From positions 157,216-221,215 of the forward strand of contig NZ_VLTJ01000004.1 in the NCBI RefSeq assembly GCF_007558815.1: a stretch of 64,000 nt of DNA, given 5' to 3'. How positions within the stretch are numbered: the first letter of the stretch is position 1; each line of letters opens with the position of its first letter. The notes beneath the pieces are model-generated. The model was not told the origin of the DNA. It ran no database searches and saw nothing but the letters and a program-made list of their open reading frames with translations. This document shows, piece after piece, positions 17,179 to 24,886 of this stretch. The stretch comes from Verticiella sediminum. Its GTDB lineage: Bacteria; Pseudomonadota; Gammaproteobacteria; Burkholderiales; Burkholderiaceae_B. The translations under genes and the position numbers were made by a program.

Positions 17179-19451
17179 GCGGGCTCCTGCAAGGGATGGA
17201 AAACGGAAAAAGCGGCGAGCGCGGACTCGGTCGTGCGCAGGCAGGCGAGCGCGCGCGCCGCGTCGGCCAGCTCGTCGAAGACCGGCACGCCGGCGCCGAT
17301 GGCCGCCTGGCGCAGCCGTCGGCGCAGCGCGTCCACCGGCTCGCTGGTGTCCGAGCGCAGCACCAGCAGCACATGGGGCCGCCGGGTGCCGGCGCGCGTC
17401 TCGCCGCCCAGCGCGGCGAGCGTCAGGCGCTGGATCAGCGTTTCGTCGGCGTAGCCGAGCAGCACGGGCAGGTTCAGGTGCAGGACCAGGGCGTCGACCT
17501 CCGGCGTGCTGGTCAATATCTCCAGGATGCGGTGGGCGAGGGCGCCACCGTCCACGCGCAGCACGCCCACCGGCGTATCCACCGGGTTGCGCAGGCTGGC
17601 CCCGGGCGGAACCGGCAGCGCCGCCAGGCGGGCGGCGGTCGCGGGGCCGAAGGCCGGCACGGCGAAGCCCGCGCGGGCGAAGGCGTCGCAGGCCAGCACG
17701 CTGGTGCCGCCGCCGTTGCCGAACAGCGCCACCCGGGTGCTCGGGCGCTGCGGGCGCGGTTGCAGGCATTGCAAGGCCAGGCAGGCATCGATCAGTTCGT
17801 CCAGCGTCTGCACCGTGGCCATCCCGGCCTGGCGCGCGAACGCCGACCACAGCCGCGCATCGCTCGCCATCGCGCCGGTGTGCGAGGCTGCCGCTGCCTG
17901 CCCCTGCTCGGAGGTGCCGCCCTTGAGCAGCACGATGGGCTTGCCGTGCCGCTGCCGGCGCAGCGTGGCGAGGATGGCCGCCGGATCGCTCAGCGACTCG
18001 ACGTAGAGGGCGATCTGGCGCACGCGGGGGTCGGCCAGGTGGTGCGCGAGCAGCTCGGCCACCGACAGGTCGGCGGCGTTGCCGATCGTGATCAGGCTGG
18101 AGAAGGCCAGGCCGCGCGCCTGGCCGCGGCGAAGAATGTCCACGCCGAGCCCGCCGCTCTGCGAGATGACCGCCAGCCCGCCTTCCTCGGCTTGCATGCC
18201 GTCGATGAAGGTGACGCGGCCGCGCACGCTGTGCAGGCCCAGGCAGTTGGGGCCGATCACGCGGGTGCCGGCGGCCCTGGCCGCGGCGAGCACGGCCTGC
18301 TGCAGGGCGTCGCCGCCTTCGACTTCGGCGAATCCGCTGGTCATCACCTGGGCATACCGCACCATGCCCGGCGCCGCCGCCAGCAGCGGCGCCACGGCGG
18401 CGGCCGGCACGGCGATGTAGGCGTAGTCCACGGGCTCGGGCAGGGCGGCCAGGCTGGCCACGGCGGGCACGCCGTCGATCTCGCTCGCGGTGGGATGCAC
18501 CACGTAGAGGCGGCCCGGATAGCCGTATTCGCGCAGGTTGCGCATGAAATGGTTGCCCGAGCGCCCCCCGTCCGCCGAGGCGCCCACCACGGCCACGCTG
18601 CGGGGCGCGAAGAGGCGCTCCAGGCTGGCGTCGTCGGCAAAGGCCGGCGCCAGGGGGGGCGCGGCCGGGCGGTGACGAAGGAGGAGATCCTCCTGTCCGT
18701 GGGAGGAATCGCGCCCCCTTCGGGCGGCCGGGCGGTGGCGCTCGTGCAACTGCACGCGGGCGTCAACGGCCACCACGCCCTGCGCGCTGGCGATGAGGGG
18801 ATTGACGTCGATGGCGGCGATGCGATCGGCGCAGGCGGGCAGCAGGCCGTCGGGGCCGGCCAGCGCCAGCACGGCGCGCACTACCGCCTCCACGTCCACC
18901 GCGGGCTGGCCGCGATAGCCGGCCAAGAGGGGCCGGATGCGCAGGGTCTGCAGCATGTCGCGCACGTCGTGCGCCGTGACCGGGCACAGGCGCATGGCCA
19001 CGTCCTGCCAGAGTTCGGCCTGGGTGCCGCCGCCGCCGAGCATCACGCAGGGGCCGAACACCGGATCGACCACGCCGCCCAGCAGCAGCTCCACGCCGGG
19101 CGCGGCCATTTCCTCGACCAGGTAGCCGGCGATGCGGGCCTGCAGGTAGGCGCTGGCCATGGCCTGCATGACCGCATCCACCTCCTGCGCGGCGACGTTC
19201 AGGCGCACGCCGCCGCCGTCGCTCTTGTGCACCACGTCGGGCGACACGATCTTCACCGCGTAGGGCGGCGTCAGCGCGGCCAGTTGCGCATGTGCGCCGG
19301 GCCCCGGCACGAATGCGCCGCGCGGCGCGGCGATGCCCGCCTCGGCCAGCAGGCGCTTGGCGGTGGGCTCGTCCAGCCAGCCCTGCCCGGCGTGCCGGTC
19401 GAGCAGCGCGCGCCACGGCTGGCGGCGGTCCTGCGGTTGCCCCGACTCCAT
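17166..19451 (-). CDS. Acyl-CoA synthetase (NDP-forming), ATP-grasp first
   Basis: A 761-residue fusion of both parts of an NDP-forming acyl-CoA ligase. Residues 1-225 are the ATP-grasp domain (AVKIVSPDVVHKSDGGGV); about 285-440 is the CoA-binding Rossmann domain (SVAVVGASADGGRSGNHFM), followed by ligase domains with the phosphorylated His in SHTG (His524). The order ATP-grasp then CoA-binding is the reverse of the common Pat/AcdA layout. The linker (about 240-270) is encoded by a GC-rich repeat at 18651-18740. The ATG at 19451 follows GAGGAGAGG. The 3' end overlaps the biotinyl-domain gene by 13 bases. It likely activates an organic acid taken up with the Bug protein of the operon. Confidence 0.88.
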   Translation of the reverse strand: MESGQPQDRRQPWRALLDRHAGQGWLDEPTAKRLLAEAGIAAPRGAFVPGPGAHAQLAALTPPYAVKIVSPDVVHKSDGGGVRLNVAAQEVDAVMQAMASAYLQARIAGYLVEEMAAPGVELLLGGVVDPVFGPCVMLGGGGTQAELWQDVAMRLCPVTAHDVRDMLQTLRIRPLLAGYRGQPAVDVEAVVRAVLALAGPDGLLPACADRIAAIDVNPLIASAQGVVAVDARVQLHERHRPAARRGRDSSHGQEDLLLRHRPAAPPLAPAFADDASLERLFAPRSVAVVGASADGGRSGNHFMRNLREYGYPGRLYVVHPTASEIDGVPAVASLAALPEPVDYAYIAVPAAAVAPLLAAAPGMVRYAQVMTSGFAEVEGGDALQQAVLAAARAAGTRVIGPNCLGLHSVRGRVTFIDGMQAEEGGLAVISQSGGLGVDILRRGQARGLAFSSLITIGNAADLSVAELLAHHLADPRVRQIALYVESLSDPAAILATLRRQRHGKPIVLLKGGTSEQGQAAAASHTGAMASDARLWSAFARQAGMATVQTLDELIDACLALQCLQPRPQRPSTRVALFGNGGGTSVLACDAFARAGFAVPAFGPATAARLAALPVPPGASLRNPVDTPVGVLRVDGGALAHRILEILTSTPEVDALVLHLNLPVLLGYADETLIQRLTLAALGGETRAGTRRPHVLLVLRSDTSEPVDALRRRLRQAAIGAGVPVFDELADAARALACLRTTESALAAFSVFHPLQEPACPR
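18651..18740. repeat. GC-rich palindromic repeat, copy 4, inside acyl-CoA synthetase
   Basis: Bases 18717-18735 are the exact reverse complement of 676-694. A second, shorter GCGGCCGGGCGGTG box at 18661-18674 and a GGAGGAGATCCTCCT-like palindrome fill the rest. The element keeps the synthetase frame open and encodes an Arg/His/Ala-rich linker between the ATP-grasp and CoA-binding domains. Confidence 0.6.
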
Positions 19452-19462
19452 GCGGCCTCTCC

Positions 19463-20995
19463 TCAATAGCTCGTCGGCCACGTGCGCATCAGGTGCTCGC
19501 CGACGCCGCCGGACAGGCGCAGGCGATGCACCTGCAGCAGGCGGATCAGGGTCTGGCGGGTGTCCACCGGATTGATGACGTGGTGCGCCGCGTGCACGGC
19601 GGCCGCGTCGTAGGCGCTGGTGCCCTTGGTCATCTCGGCGAGCAGCTCGGCGTAGCGCGCAGGTTCGGTCTGAGGGTCCACGCCGTGCACGATGGCGACG
19701 GCCGAGCGCGGGTCCATGAAGTTCACCTCGGCCGAGAACCAGGCGACGACTTCGTCGGCATTGCCGCCGCCGCCCATGTTGAGCACCGCCTGGCCGTAGG
19801 TCTTGCGCATGACGACCGACAGCTTGGGCACGCTGACCAGCGACATCGCGTTCATCCAGTTCATCACGCGCCCGATCGCACCCTGGCGTTCGCCCTCCAC
19901 GCCGATCAGAAAGCCCGGCTGGTCCACCATGAAGACCAGCGGAATGTTGAACGAATCGCACAGCACCAGGAAACTCACCACCTTCTCGCAGGCGCTGGGG
20001 TCGATCGCGCCGCCCTTGAAGAGAGGGTTGCTCGCGACCACGCCCACCGTATGGCCGTCCAGGCGCGCGAGCGCCGTCACCACCGACTTGCCAAAGCGCG
20101 GCTTGAGTTCGAACAGCGAGTTGCGATCGTAGATCAGCGCCAGGATCTTGCGCACGTCATAGACCTTGGAACGCTCCTCGGGCAGCAGCTCGAGGATGCG
20201 CTCGGCGTCCTCGCCCGAACCCGCCGGGACGGCGGCCACGGGCGGCGGCTCCTGGTGGTGGCTGGGCAGGTAGGACAGAAAGCGCCGCACGGCGTCGAGC
20301 GCTTCCTCGTCGGTGTCGACCGCCAGGTCGACCATGCCGGTGACCTCGGTGTGCAGCCGCCAACCGCCCAGGGACTCCGGGTCGACCGCCTCGGCGACGG
20401 CACGGGAGGTGAGCTTCACGCTGGAGACGGCGGTGATGGCGCCCTTGCGCATCACGACGAAGTCCGCGAGCGCGGCGTACCAGGAGGACGAGCCGTAGCA
20501 GTGGCCCAGCACCGCCGAGACCCACGGGGTCTCGCGCATGCGCCGGTACTGCGTGGGCCGGTCTCCGGCCCCCACGCCCGCCGCGCCCATGACGTCGGGC
20601 ATCCGGGCGCCGGTGGATTCGCCCAGGAACACCATGGGCAGGCCGCGGCTGGTGGCGATCTTCTTGACGTGCCCGACCTTGGTCGTGTTCACCGTGCTGC
20701 TGGAGGCGCCCATCACCGTGAAGTCGTTGGACACCACGGCGACCTCGCGGCCGTCGATCCGGCCGTAGCCGGCGATCTTGCCGTCGGCGGGCGTGACCTC
20801 GCGCACCTCGGGACGGATCGACGTGGCGTAGCGCCCGGTCTCCAGGAAGGTGCCGGCATCCACCAGCCGGTCGATGCGTTCGCGGGCGTTCAGGATGCCC
20901 TGGGCGCGCCGCTCTTCGAGTTTGCGGGGGCCGCCCATGGCGAGCGCGGCGCGGGTCCGGGCCTCGTGTTCGGCGATGTGCTTGTCGTGGTTCAT
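19463..20995 (-). CDS. Acyl-CoA carboxyltransferase (beta-type) subunit
   Basis: A 510-residue carboxyltransferase of the propionyl/methylcrotonyl-CoA carboxylase beta class, with two crotonase-like halves (N half about 25-260, C half about 275-500). LNARERIDRLVDAGTF near residue 37 and VDQPGFLIGVEGE in the C half are typical. It transfers CO2 from biotin to, or removes it from, an acyl-CoA. Its stop is 11 bases from the synthetase start, and its own ATG has AGGATA upstream and lies 10 bases after the Bug stop. Without a biotin carboxylase gene nearby the complex may borrow one, or work in the decarboxylating direction. Confidence 0.92.
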   Translation of the reverse strand: MNHDKHIAEHEARTRAALAMGGPRKLEERRAQGILNARERIDRLVDAGTFLETGRYATSIRPEVREVTPADGKIAGYGRIDGREVAVVSNDFTVMGASSSTVNTTKVGHVKKIATSRGLPMVFLGESTGARMPDVMGAAGVGAGDRPTQYRRMRETPWVSAVLGHCYGSSSWYAALADFVVMRKGAITAVSSVKLTSRAVAEAVDPESLGGWRLHTEVTGMVDLAVDTDEEALDAVRRFLSYLPSHHQEPPPVAAVPAGSGEDAERILELLPEERSKVYDVRKILALIYDRNSLFELKPRFGKSVVTALARLDGHTVGVVASNPLFKGGAIDPSACEKVVSFLVLCDSFNIPLVFMVDQPGFLIGVEGERQGAIGRVMNWMNAMSLVSVPKLSVVMRKTYGQAVLNMGGGGNADEVVAWFSAEVNFMDPRSAVAIVHGVDPQTEPARYAELLAEMTKGTSAYDAAAVHAAHHVINPVDTRQTLIRLLQVHRLRLSGGVGEHLMRTWPTSY

Positions 20996-21005
20996 GCGTA
21001 TCCTG

Positions 21006-21989
21006 CTAGCGGGGCGAATCGGTGACGAGCGTGGGCACGGCCACGGCGAGCTGGCGCCAGAAGGCCGTCTCCTCGGCGAGGATGTCGGCCAGGCCCTGCG
21101 GCGTGCTCGCCTCGAGCACCACGCCGGTCTTGGTGAGCTGGTCCGAGAAGTCCTTGTCGTGCACGATGGTCTGCGTGGCCTGCGCCAGGCGCTCGACGAT
21201 GGCCGGCGGCGTGCCCGCGGGCGCGAGGATGCCGTACCAGACGGTGACCACGTACTCGGGCGCGCCCGATTCCTTGAAGGTGGGCACATTCGGCAGCACC
21301 GCGACGCGCTCGGCCGAAGACACCGCTATCGGCTTGAGCGTGCCCGCCTGGATGTGCGGCAGCACCACCGGCGTGAGCGCGAACACCATGTTCACCTGGC
21401 CGGCGATGGCGTCGGTGACCGCCTGTGCGCCACCCTTGTAGGGCACGTGCAGCAGGTCGATGTCGGCGCGCTTCTTGAGCAGTTCGACGTACAGGTTCAG
21501 TTGCGCGCTCGAAATGGTCAGCTTGCCGGGTGTCTTGTGCGCGGCAGCCATCAGCTCGGCCGGCGTGCCGTAGGGTGTGGCGGGGTGGGCCGCGACCACG
21601 AAAGGCACCCGCGCGAGCAAGGCGACGGGCGCAAAGGCCTTATCCGGGTCGAAGGACGGCTGCGGGCCGAAGGTGCGATTGAGCGCCAGGCCATTGCCGC
21701 CGAAAAGCAGGGTGTAGCCGTCGGCCGGCGCCCGGGCCACCCAGTCCGCGCCGATGTTGGTCGATGCGCCGGGGCGGTTCTCGACGATGACGGATTGGCC
21801 CAACTGCCGGCCCAGCAGCTCGCCGTACTGCCGGGCGATCATGTCGGTGCTGCCGCCGGGCGGGTAGGGAATCACCAGGGTGATGGGGCGCTGCGGCCAG
21901 TCCGCCGCGGCGGCTGGCAGGGCGAGAACGAACAGCAGGGCAGCCGCCCAGCGCTCGAATCGCCTGCGGTATGGCGAACGTACAGACAT
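21006..21989 (-). CDS. Bug-family binding protein (2)
   Basis: A 327-residue periplasmic Bug protein with a 29-residue signal peptide (Arg-rich start, cleavage near AAA-ADWP). Motifs: WPQRPITLVIPYPPGGSTD and PADGYTLLFG. The ATG at 21989 follows GGGAGGAGACC. It is the first gene of the carboxyltransferase/acyl-CoA synthetase operon and so probably captures the acid the operon metabolises. The divergent MarR gene, with a palindrome at 22051-22068, is its likely regulator. Confidence 0.92.
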   Translation of the reverse strand: MSVRSPYRRRFERWAAALLFVLALPAAAADWPQRPITLVIPYPPGGSTDMIARQYGELLGRQLGQSVIVENRPGASTNIGADWVARAPADGYTLLFGGNGLALNRTFGPQPSFDPDKAFAPVALLARVPFVVAAHPATPYGTPAELMAAAHKTPGKLTISSAQLNLYVELLKKRADIDLLHVPYKGGAQAVTDAIAGQVNMVFALTPVVLPHIQAGTLKPIAVSSAERVAVLPNVPTFKESGAPEYVVTVWYGILAPAGTPPAIVERLAQATQTIVHDKDFSDQLTKTGVVLEASTPQGLADILAEETAFWRQLAVAVPTLVTDSPR

Positions 21990-22050
21990 GGGTCTCCTCC
22001 CGCGCACGCCGTTGTCGTGGTGTTCTGCTTGAGCGTGCGAGGGCCCACAC

Positions 22051-22070
22051 TAATCCAGCGCCGGATTATA
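22051..22070. promoter_or_regulatory. Palindrome and minus-strand -10 in MarR/Bug divergent promoter
   Basis: TAATCC (22051-22056) and GGATTA (22063-22068) form a perfect inverted repeat with a 6-base spacer. A minus-strand TATAAT (22070-22065) overlaps the right arm and would serve the Bug operon; I do not see a good -35. A MarR dimer bound here would block that promoter. Confidence 0.55.
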
Positions 22071-22142
22071 GTCAACTAGGGTTACTACATTGCCCCTGTC
22101 TACAATGCGGGCGGCTTACCCCGCTGGCAATCTGGAAGACGG

Positions 22143-22619
22143 ATGATCGATCAGGAACGTATCAACACGCTGAGAGCCGCGCGCGCGACCGGCATCGGCC
22201 GCATGCTGCTGCTGGCCCGGCGCGATTTTCTCGCCCGGGTGCAGGAGCGCCTGGCTTCGGGCGGCGCGAGCCTGCCGCCGTCGTGGGCCGGCCTGCTGCC
22301 CTACATCGATATCGAGGGCACCCGCAGCACCGTGCTCGCCCAGCGCGCCGGCATCTCCAAGCAGGTGGTCGCCAAGGTGGTGAAGGAACTGGAAGCGCTC
22401 GGCCTGCTCGAGCGCAGCCCGGACAAGGGCGACGGGCGGGCGTTCCTGGTGTGCTTCACAGAGCTTGGCCTGGAACGCCTGCTGAGTACGCACGAGGCCA
22501 TCACCGAGATCGAACACGAGTACGAAGCCTTGCTGGGTGCGCGAAAATTCGGCGTACTGCGCGAAGCGCTGTTCCAGATCGCCTATGGCGCGCAACCCCA
22601 CGAGATGCGCAAACGCTGA
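22143..22619 (+). CDS. MarR family regulator
   Basis: A 158-residue winged-helix regulator. The recognition region is about residues 60-95 (RSTVLAQRAGISKQVVAKVV, then a wing with DKGDGRAF). MarR proteins usually repress adjacent genes and are released by phenolic or CoA-type ligands. It faces away from the Bug/carboxyltransferase operon and is followed 11 bases later by a DOPA-dioxygenase gene, so it may respond to an aromatic compound. Confidence 0.9.
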   Translation: MIDQERINTLRAARATGIGRMLLLARRDFLARVQERLASGGASLPPSWAGLLPYIDIEGTRSTVLAQRAGISKQVVAKVVKELEALGLLERSPDKGDGRAFLVCFTELGLERLLSTHEAITEIEHEYEALLGARKFGVLREALFQIAYGAQPHEMRKR

Positions 22620-22630
22620 GGACACACACC

Positions 22631-22969
22631 ATGTCAGAACCCGCCATCCACGGCTATCACGCCCATGTGTACTACGACGCCGACACGCTGGAGCGTGCGC
22701 GCGCCATTTGCGAAACCGCCCAGCGCGAATTCGGCGTGCAGATGGGGCGCATGCACGAGCGCCCGGTCGGGCCGCATCCGGACTGGAGCTGCCAGTTGGC
22801 GTTCGACCAGGAGACCTTCGGTCGCGTCGTGCCCTGGCTCGCTGTCCACCGGCAGGGGCTGGTGGTGTTCCTGCATCCGCTCACCGGGGACGATCTCGCG
22901 GACCACCGCGATCACGCGATCTGGATGGGTGCCGTACGCCCGCTGAACCTTGCGGCGCTGATGGTCTGA
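22631..22969 (+). CDS. DOPA 4,5-dioxygenase family protein
   Basis: A 112-residue protein of the DOPA 4,5-dioxygenase family, small beta-rich enzymes that open catechol rings between C4 and C5 (extradiol type) in betalain pigment synthesis of fungi and homologues in bacteria. It has the characteristic IHGYHAHVYYD start, RPVGPHPDWSCQL middle and a final WMG. Possible metal ligands are the His of YHAHVYY and of PVGPHP. It is co-transcribed with the MarR gene. The natural substrate is unknown. Confidence 0.88.
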   Translation: MSEPAIHGYHAHVYYDADTLERARAICETAQREFGVQMGRMHERPVGPHPDWSCQLAFDQETFGRVVPWLAVHRQGLVVFLHPLTGDDLADHRDHAIWMGAVRPLNLAALMV

Positions 22970-22985
22970 TCGACCAAAAGCGAAC

Positions 22986-23040
22986 GCCCGGCCAGGGGCC
23001 GGGCGGCTGGGTGCCATGCCCGCCTCCCTGGAGGGCGGGC
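22986..23040. terminator. Paired GC-rich hairpins between convergent genes
   Basis: GCCCGGCC/GGCCGGGC (22986-22993 and 22997-23004) and GCCCGCC/GGCGGGC (23018-23024 and 23034-23040) form two strong hairpins between the convergent dioxygenase and PRC-barrel genes. No long T-run follows, so termination strength is uncertain. Confidence 0.5.
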
Positions 23041-23057
23041 GATGGGCAACGGCTCGG

Positions 23058-23636
23058 TCAGGGCTGCTGCCAGACCGCCAGTTCGACCATGACGTCGTTG
23101 TCGACGTCCTTGTAGGCCTCGTCATCGCCCGTGCGGGCGTCGTCCATGGTTTCGATGTCGGTTTCGGTCACCCCCAGTACGACCAGATCGTCGTCGCGCA
23201 CCCAGAAGCGGTCGGCCGGCAGCGCAGCGCGGTCTTCACCGATGCCGAAGAAGCCGCCCTTGCCGATCACGATGTAGTGGGTGCCGTCGTTGCTGGCGAC
23301 CACATCGGACACTTCGCCGATTTTTTCACCTTGGCCGTTTTGCACGTCCCTGCCGTTGATGTCCTTCACCGACAGGGATTGCATCTTCGCATTGGCGCGG
23401 TCCGGGCCGGCGGTGCCGGTTCCCAGGGCCTTGTTCAGACGGCCGCGCTCGTCATCCGTCATGGCCTGGTTGGTCGTGTCCGGCGTACTGGCCGGGCCTG
23501 GGTTGGCGCCCGAGGCTTCCGTGGCCGGGCTGTTCACCGCCGGCGCCGGCGTAGCCGGGCTCTCGGTAGCGGCAGCAAGGGCCATGGGCGAGGCGAAGGC
23601 GGCGGAAACGAGTAGGGCGAGAGTAGCGCGTTTCAT
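23058..23636 (-). CDS. Secreted PRC-barrel domain protein
   Basis: A 192-residue exported protein: signal peptide of about 22 residues, a Pro/Ala/Thr-rich linker (about 25-60), then a PRC-barrel domain (about 90-150; GEKIGEVSDVVASNDGTHYI). PRC-barrels are small beta domains known from photosynthetic reaction centre H subunit and RimM; secreted versions in this group are of unknown role, often stress-induced. The ATG at 23636 follows CAGGAGA; a start at 23744 would put 36 odd residues before the signal peptide. Confidence 0.85.
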   Translation of the reverse strand: MKRATLALLVSAAFASPMALAAATESPATPAPAVNSPATEASGANPGPASTPDTTNQAMTDDERGRLNKALGTGTAGPDRANAKMQSLSVKDINGRDVQNGQGEKIGEVSDVVASNDGTHYIVIGKGGFFGIGEDRAALPADRFWVRDDDLVVLGVTETDIETMDDARTGDDEAYKDVDNDVMVELAVWQQP

Positions 23637-23868
23637 ATTGAAGTCTCCTGAGCTGTACAGCATGAAAAGTCGAGTAAAAACATCGGGATGCGAAACCCGC
23701 ATCGTCAGGTGATCTTTCGCAACCGGCGTTCCCACCGCGTTCATTCAGCCCTCAATGCACGCCAGCGCCCTCGGTGAACTGTCGTTGGGTACCCTCCTTG
23801 CTGTAAGGTTGGGTTGGTCGCGGCTCACCCCGGGGCCGCCTCTTTGCCAAATTCACAGGAAAGCCGTC

Positions 23869-24732
23869 ATGTCCGTCTTGCAAGATCGCGTCGCTACCCG
23901 TTTCAACGCCCGAAGCACCGCGGGCGCTGCGCTCGTCTCTTCGCTGTTTTTGCTGGGTGCGTGCGCCCAGGCTGCCGCCCCCGCTGCGACGGAGTCCGCC
24001 GCTGCGAGCACAACGTACGAGCCCACCGTCGGCCAGGCCGGCAAGGACGTCGTGTGGGTGCCCACCCCGCAAGTGCTGGTCGACACCATGCTCGATCTGG
24101 CCAAGGTCACGCCCCAGGACTACCTCATGGACCTGGGCTCCGGCGACGGGCGCACGGTGATCACCGCCGCCAAGCGCGGCCTCACCGCGCGCGGCATCGA
24201 ATACAACCCCGACATGGTCGCGCTCGCCAAGAGCAACGCCGAGAAGGAAGGCGTGAGCGACAAGGCCACCTTCGAGCAGGCCGATCTCTTCGAGACCGAC
24301 TTCAGCAAGGCCAACGTCATCACCATGTTCCTGCTGCCCTCGATCAACGAGAAGCTCGCGCCCAAGCTGGTGCAGCTCGAACCCGGCACGCGCATCGTCT
24401 CCAACTCCTTCCGCATGGGCTCTTGGCAGCCCGACCAGGAAGTGATGGTCACGGACAACTGCACTAGCTGGTGCAACGCGCTGCTCTGGATCGTGCCGGC
24501 GCAGGTCGAAGGCAACTGGCAGATCGACGGCCAGCCCCTAGTGCTCGAACAGGATTACCAGATGCTCACCGGCACCCTGGGTGGCCAAGCGATTTCCGAG
24601 GGCAAGCTGCTCGGCAACGCGATCACCTTCAAGGTGGGCGATGTCACCTACGAGGGCACGGTGGAAAGCGGTGCGATCAAGGGCAAGACCACGGGCGGCA
24701 AGTCGGCCGAGTGGCATGCGGTGAAGGGTTGA
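23869..24732 (+). CDS. Lipid-anchored SAM-dependent methyltransferase
   Basis: A 287-residue protein with a class I methyltransferase core (motif I LMDLGSGDGRTV, residues 86-97; later EYNPDMVALA). The N-terminus has a hydrophobic stretch and a lipobox LLGAC with Cys32, followed by an Ala/Thr-rich linker, so it looks like a lipoprotein. SAM is not expected in the periplasm, hence the topology is puzzling. After the methyltransferase core (to about 215) a C-terminal beta domain (about 225-287) is present. The ATG at 23869 follows AGGAAAG. A strong terminator follows. Confidence 0.85.
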   Translation: MSVLQDRVATRFNARSTAGAALVSSLFLLGACAQAAAPAATESAAASTTYEPTVGQAGKDVVWVPTPQVLVDTMLDLAKVTPQDYLMDLGSGDGRTVITAAKRGLTARGIEYNPDMVALAKSNAEKEGVSDKATFEQADLFETDFSKANVITMFLLPSINEKLAPKLVQLEPGTRIVSNSFRMGSWQPDQEVMVTDNCTSWCNALLWIVPAQVEGNWQIDGQPLVLEQDYQMLTGTLGGQAISEGKLLGNAITFKVGDVTYEGTVESGAIKGKTTGGKSAEWHAVKG

Positions 24733-24762
24733 GCGCGTAGCCGCCCCGGCGTTGAACGAGCA

Positions 24763-24821
24763 GGCCGCCCCGGCGAACCGACCCCCAAGACGTTGGTCGG
24801 TTTGCCGGGGCGGCCTTTTTC
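24763..24821. terminator. Rho-independent terminator
   Basis: A long hairpin, GGCCGCCCCGGC paired with GCCGGGGCGGCC and extended by AACCGACC/GGTCGGTT, ends in five T residues. It closes the methyltransferase gene and, as a near-perfect palindrome, may act for the convergent lyase gene too. Confidence 0.85.
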
Positions 24822-24886
24822 ATTGGTGCGAAGGGGAAGGGCGTTGCGCAGGCGCACGCCGCGCCCGCACGGCGTAGTGCGCGCGC

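Noticed and set aside
17196..19469. Long plus-strand frame opposite the acyl-CoA synthetase
   Set aside because: Antisense shadow of a highly biased coding gene; His/Ala/Gly-rich with no fold.
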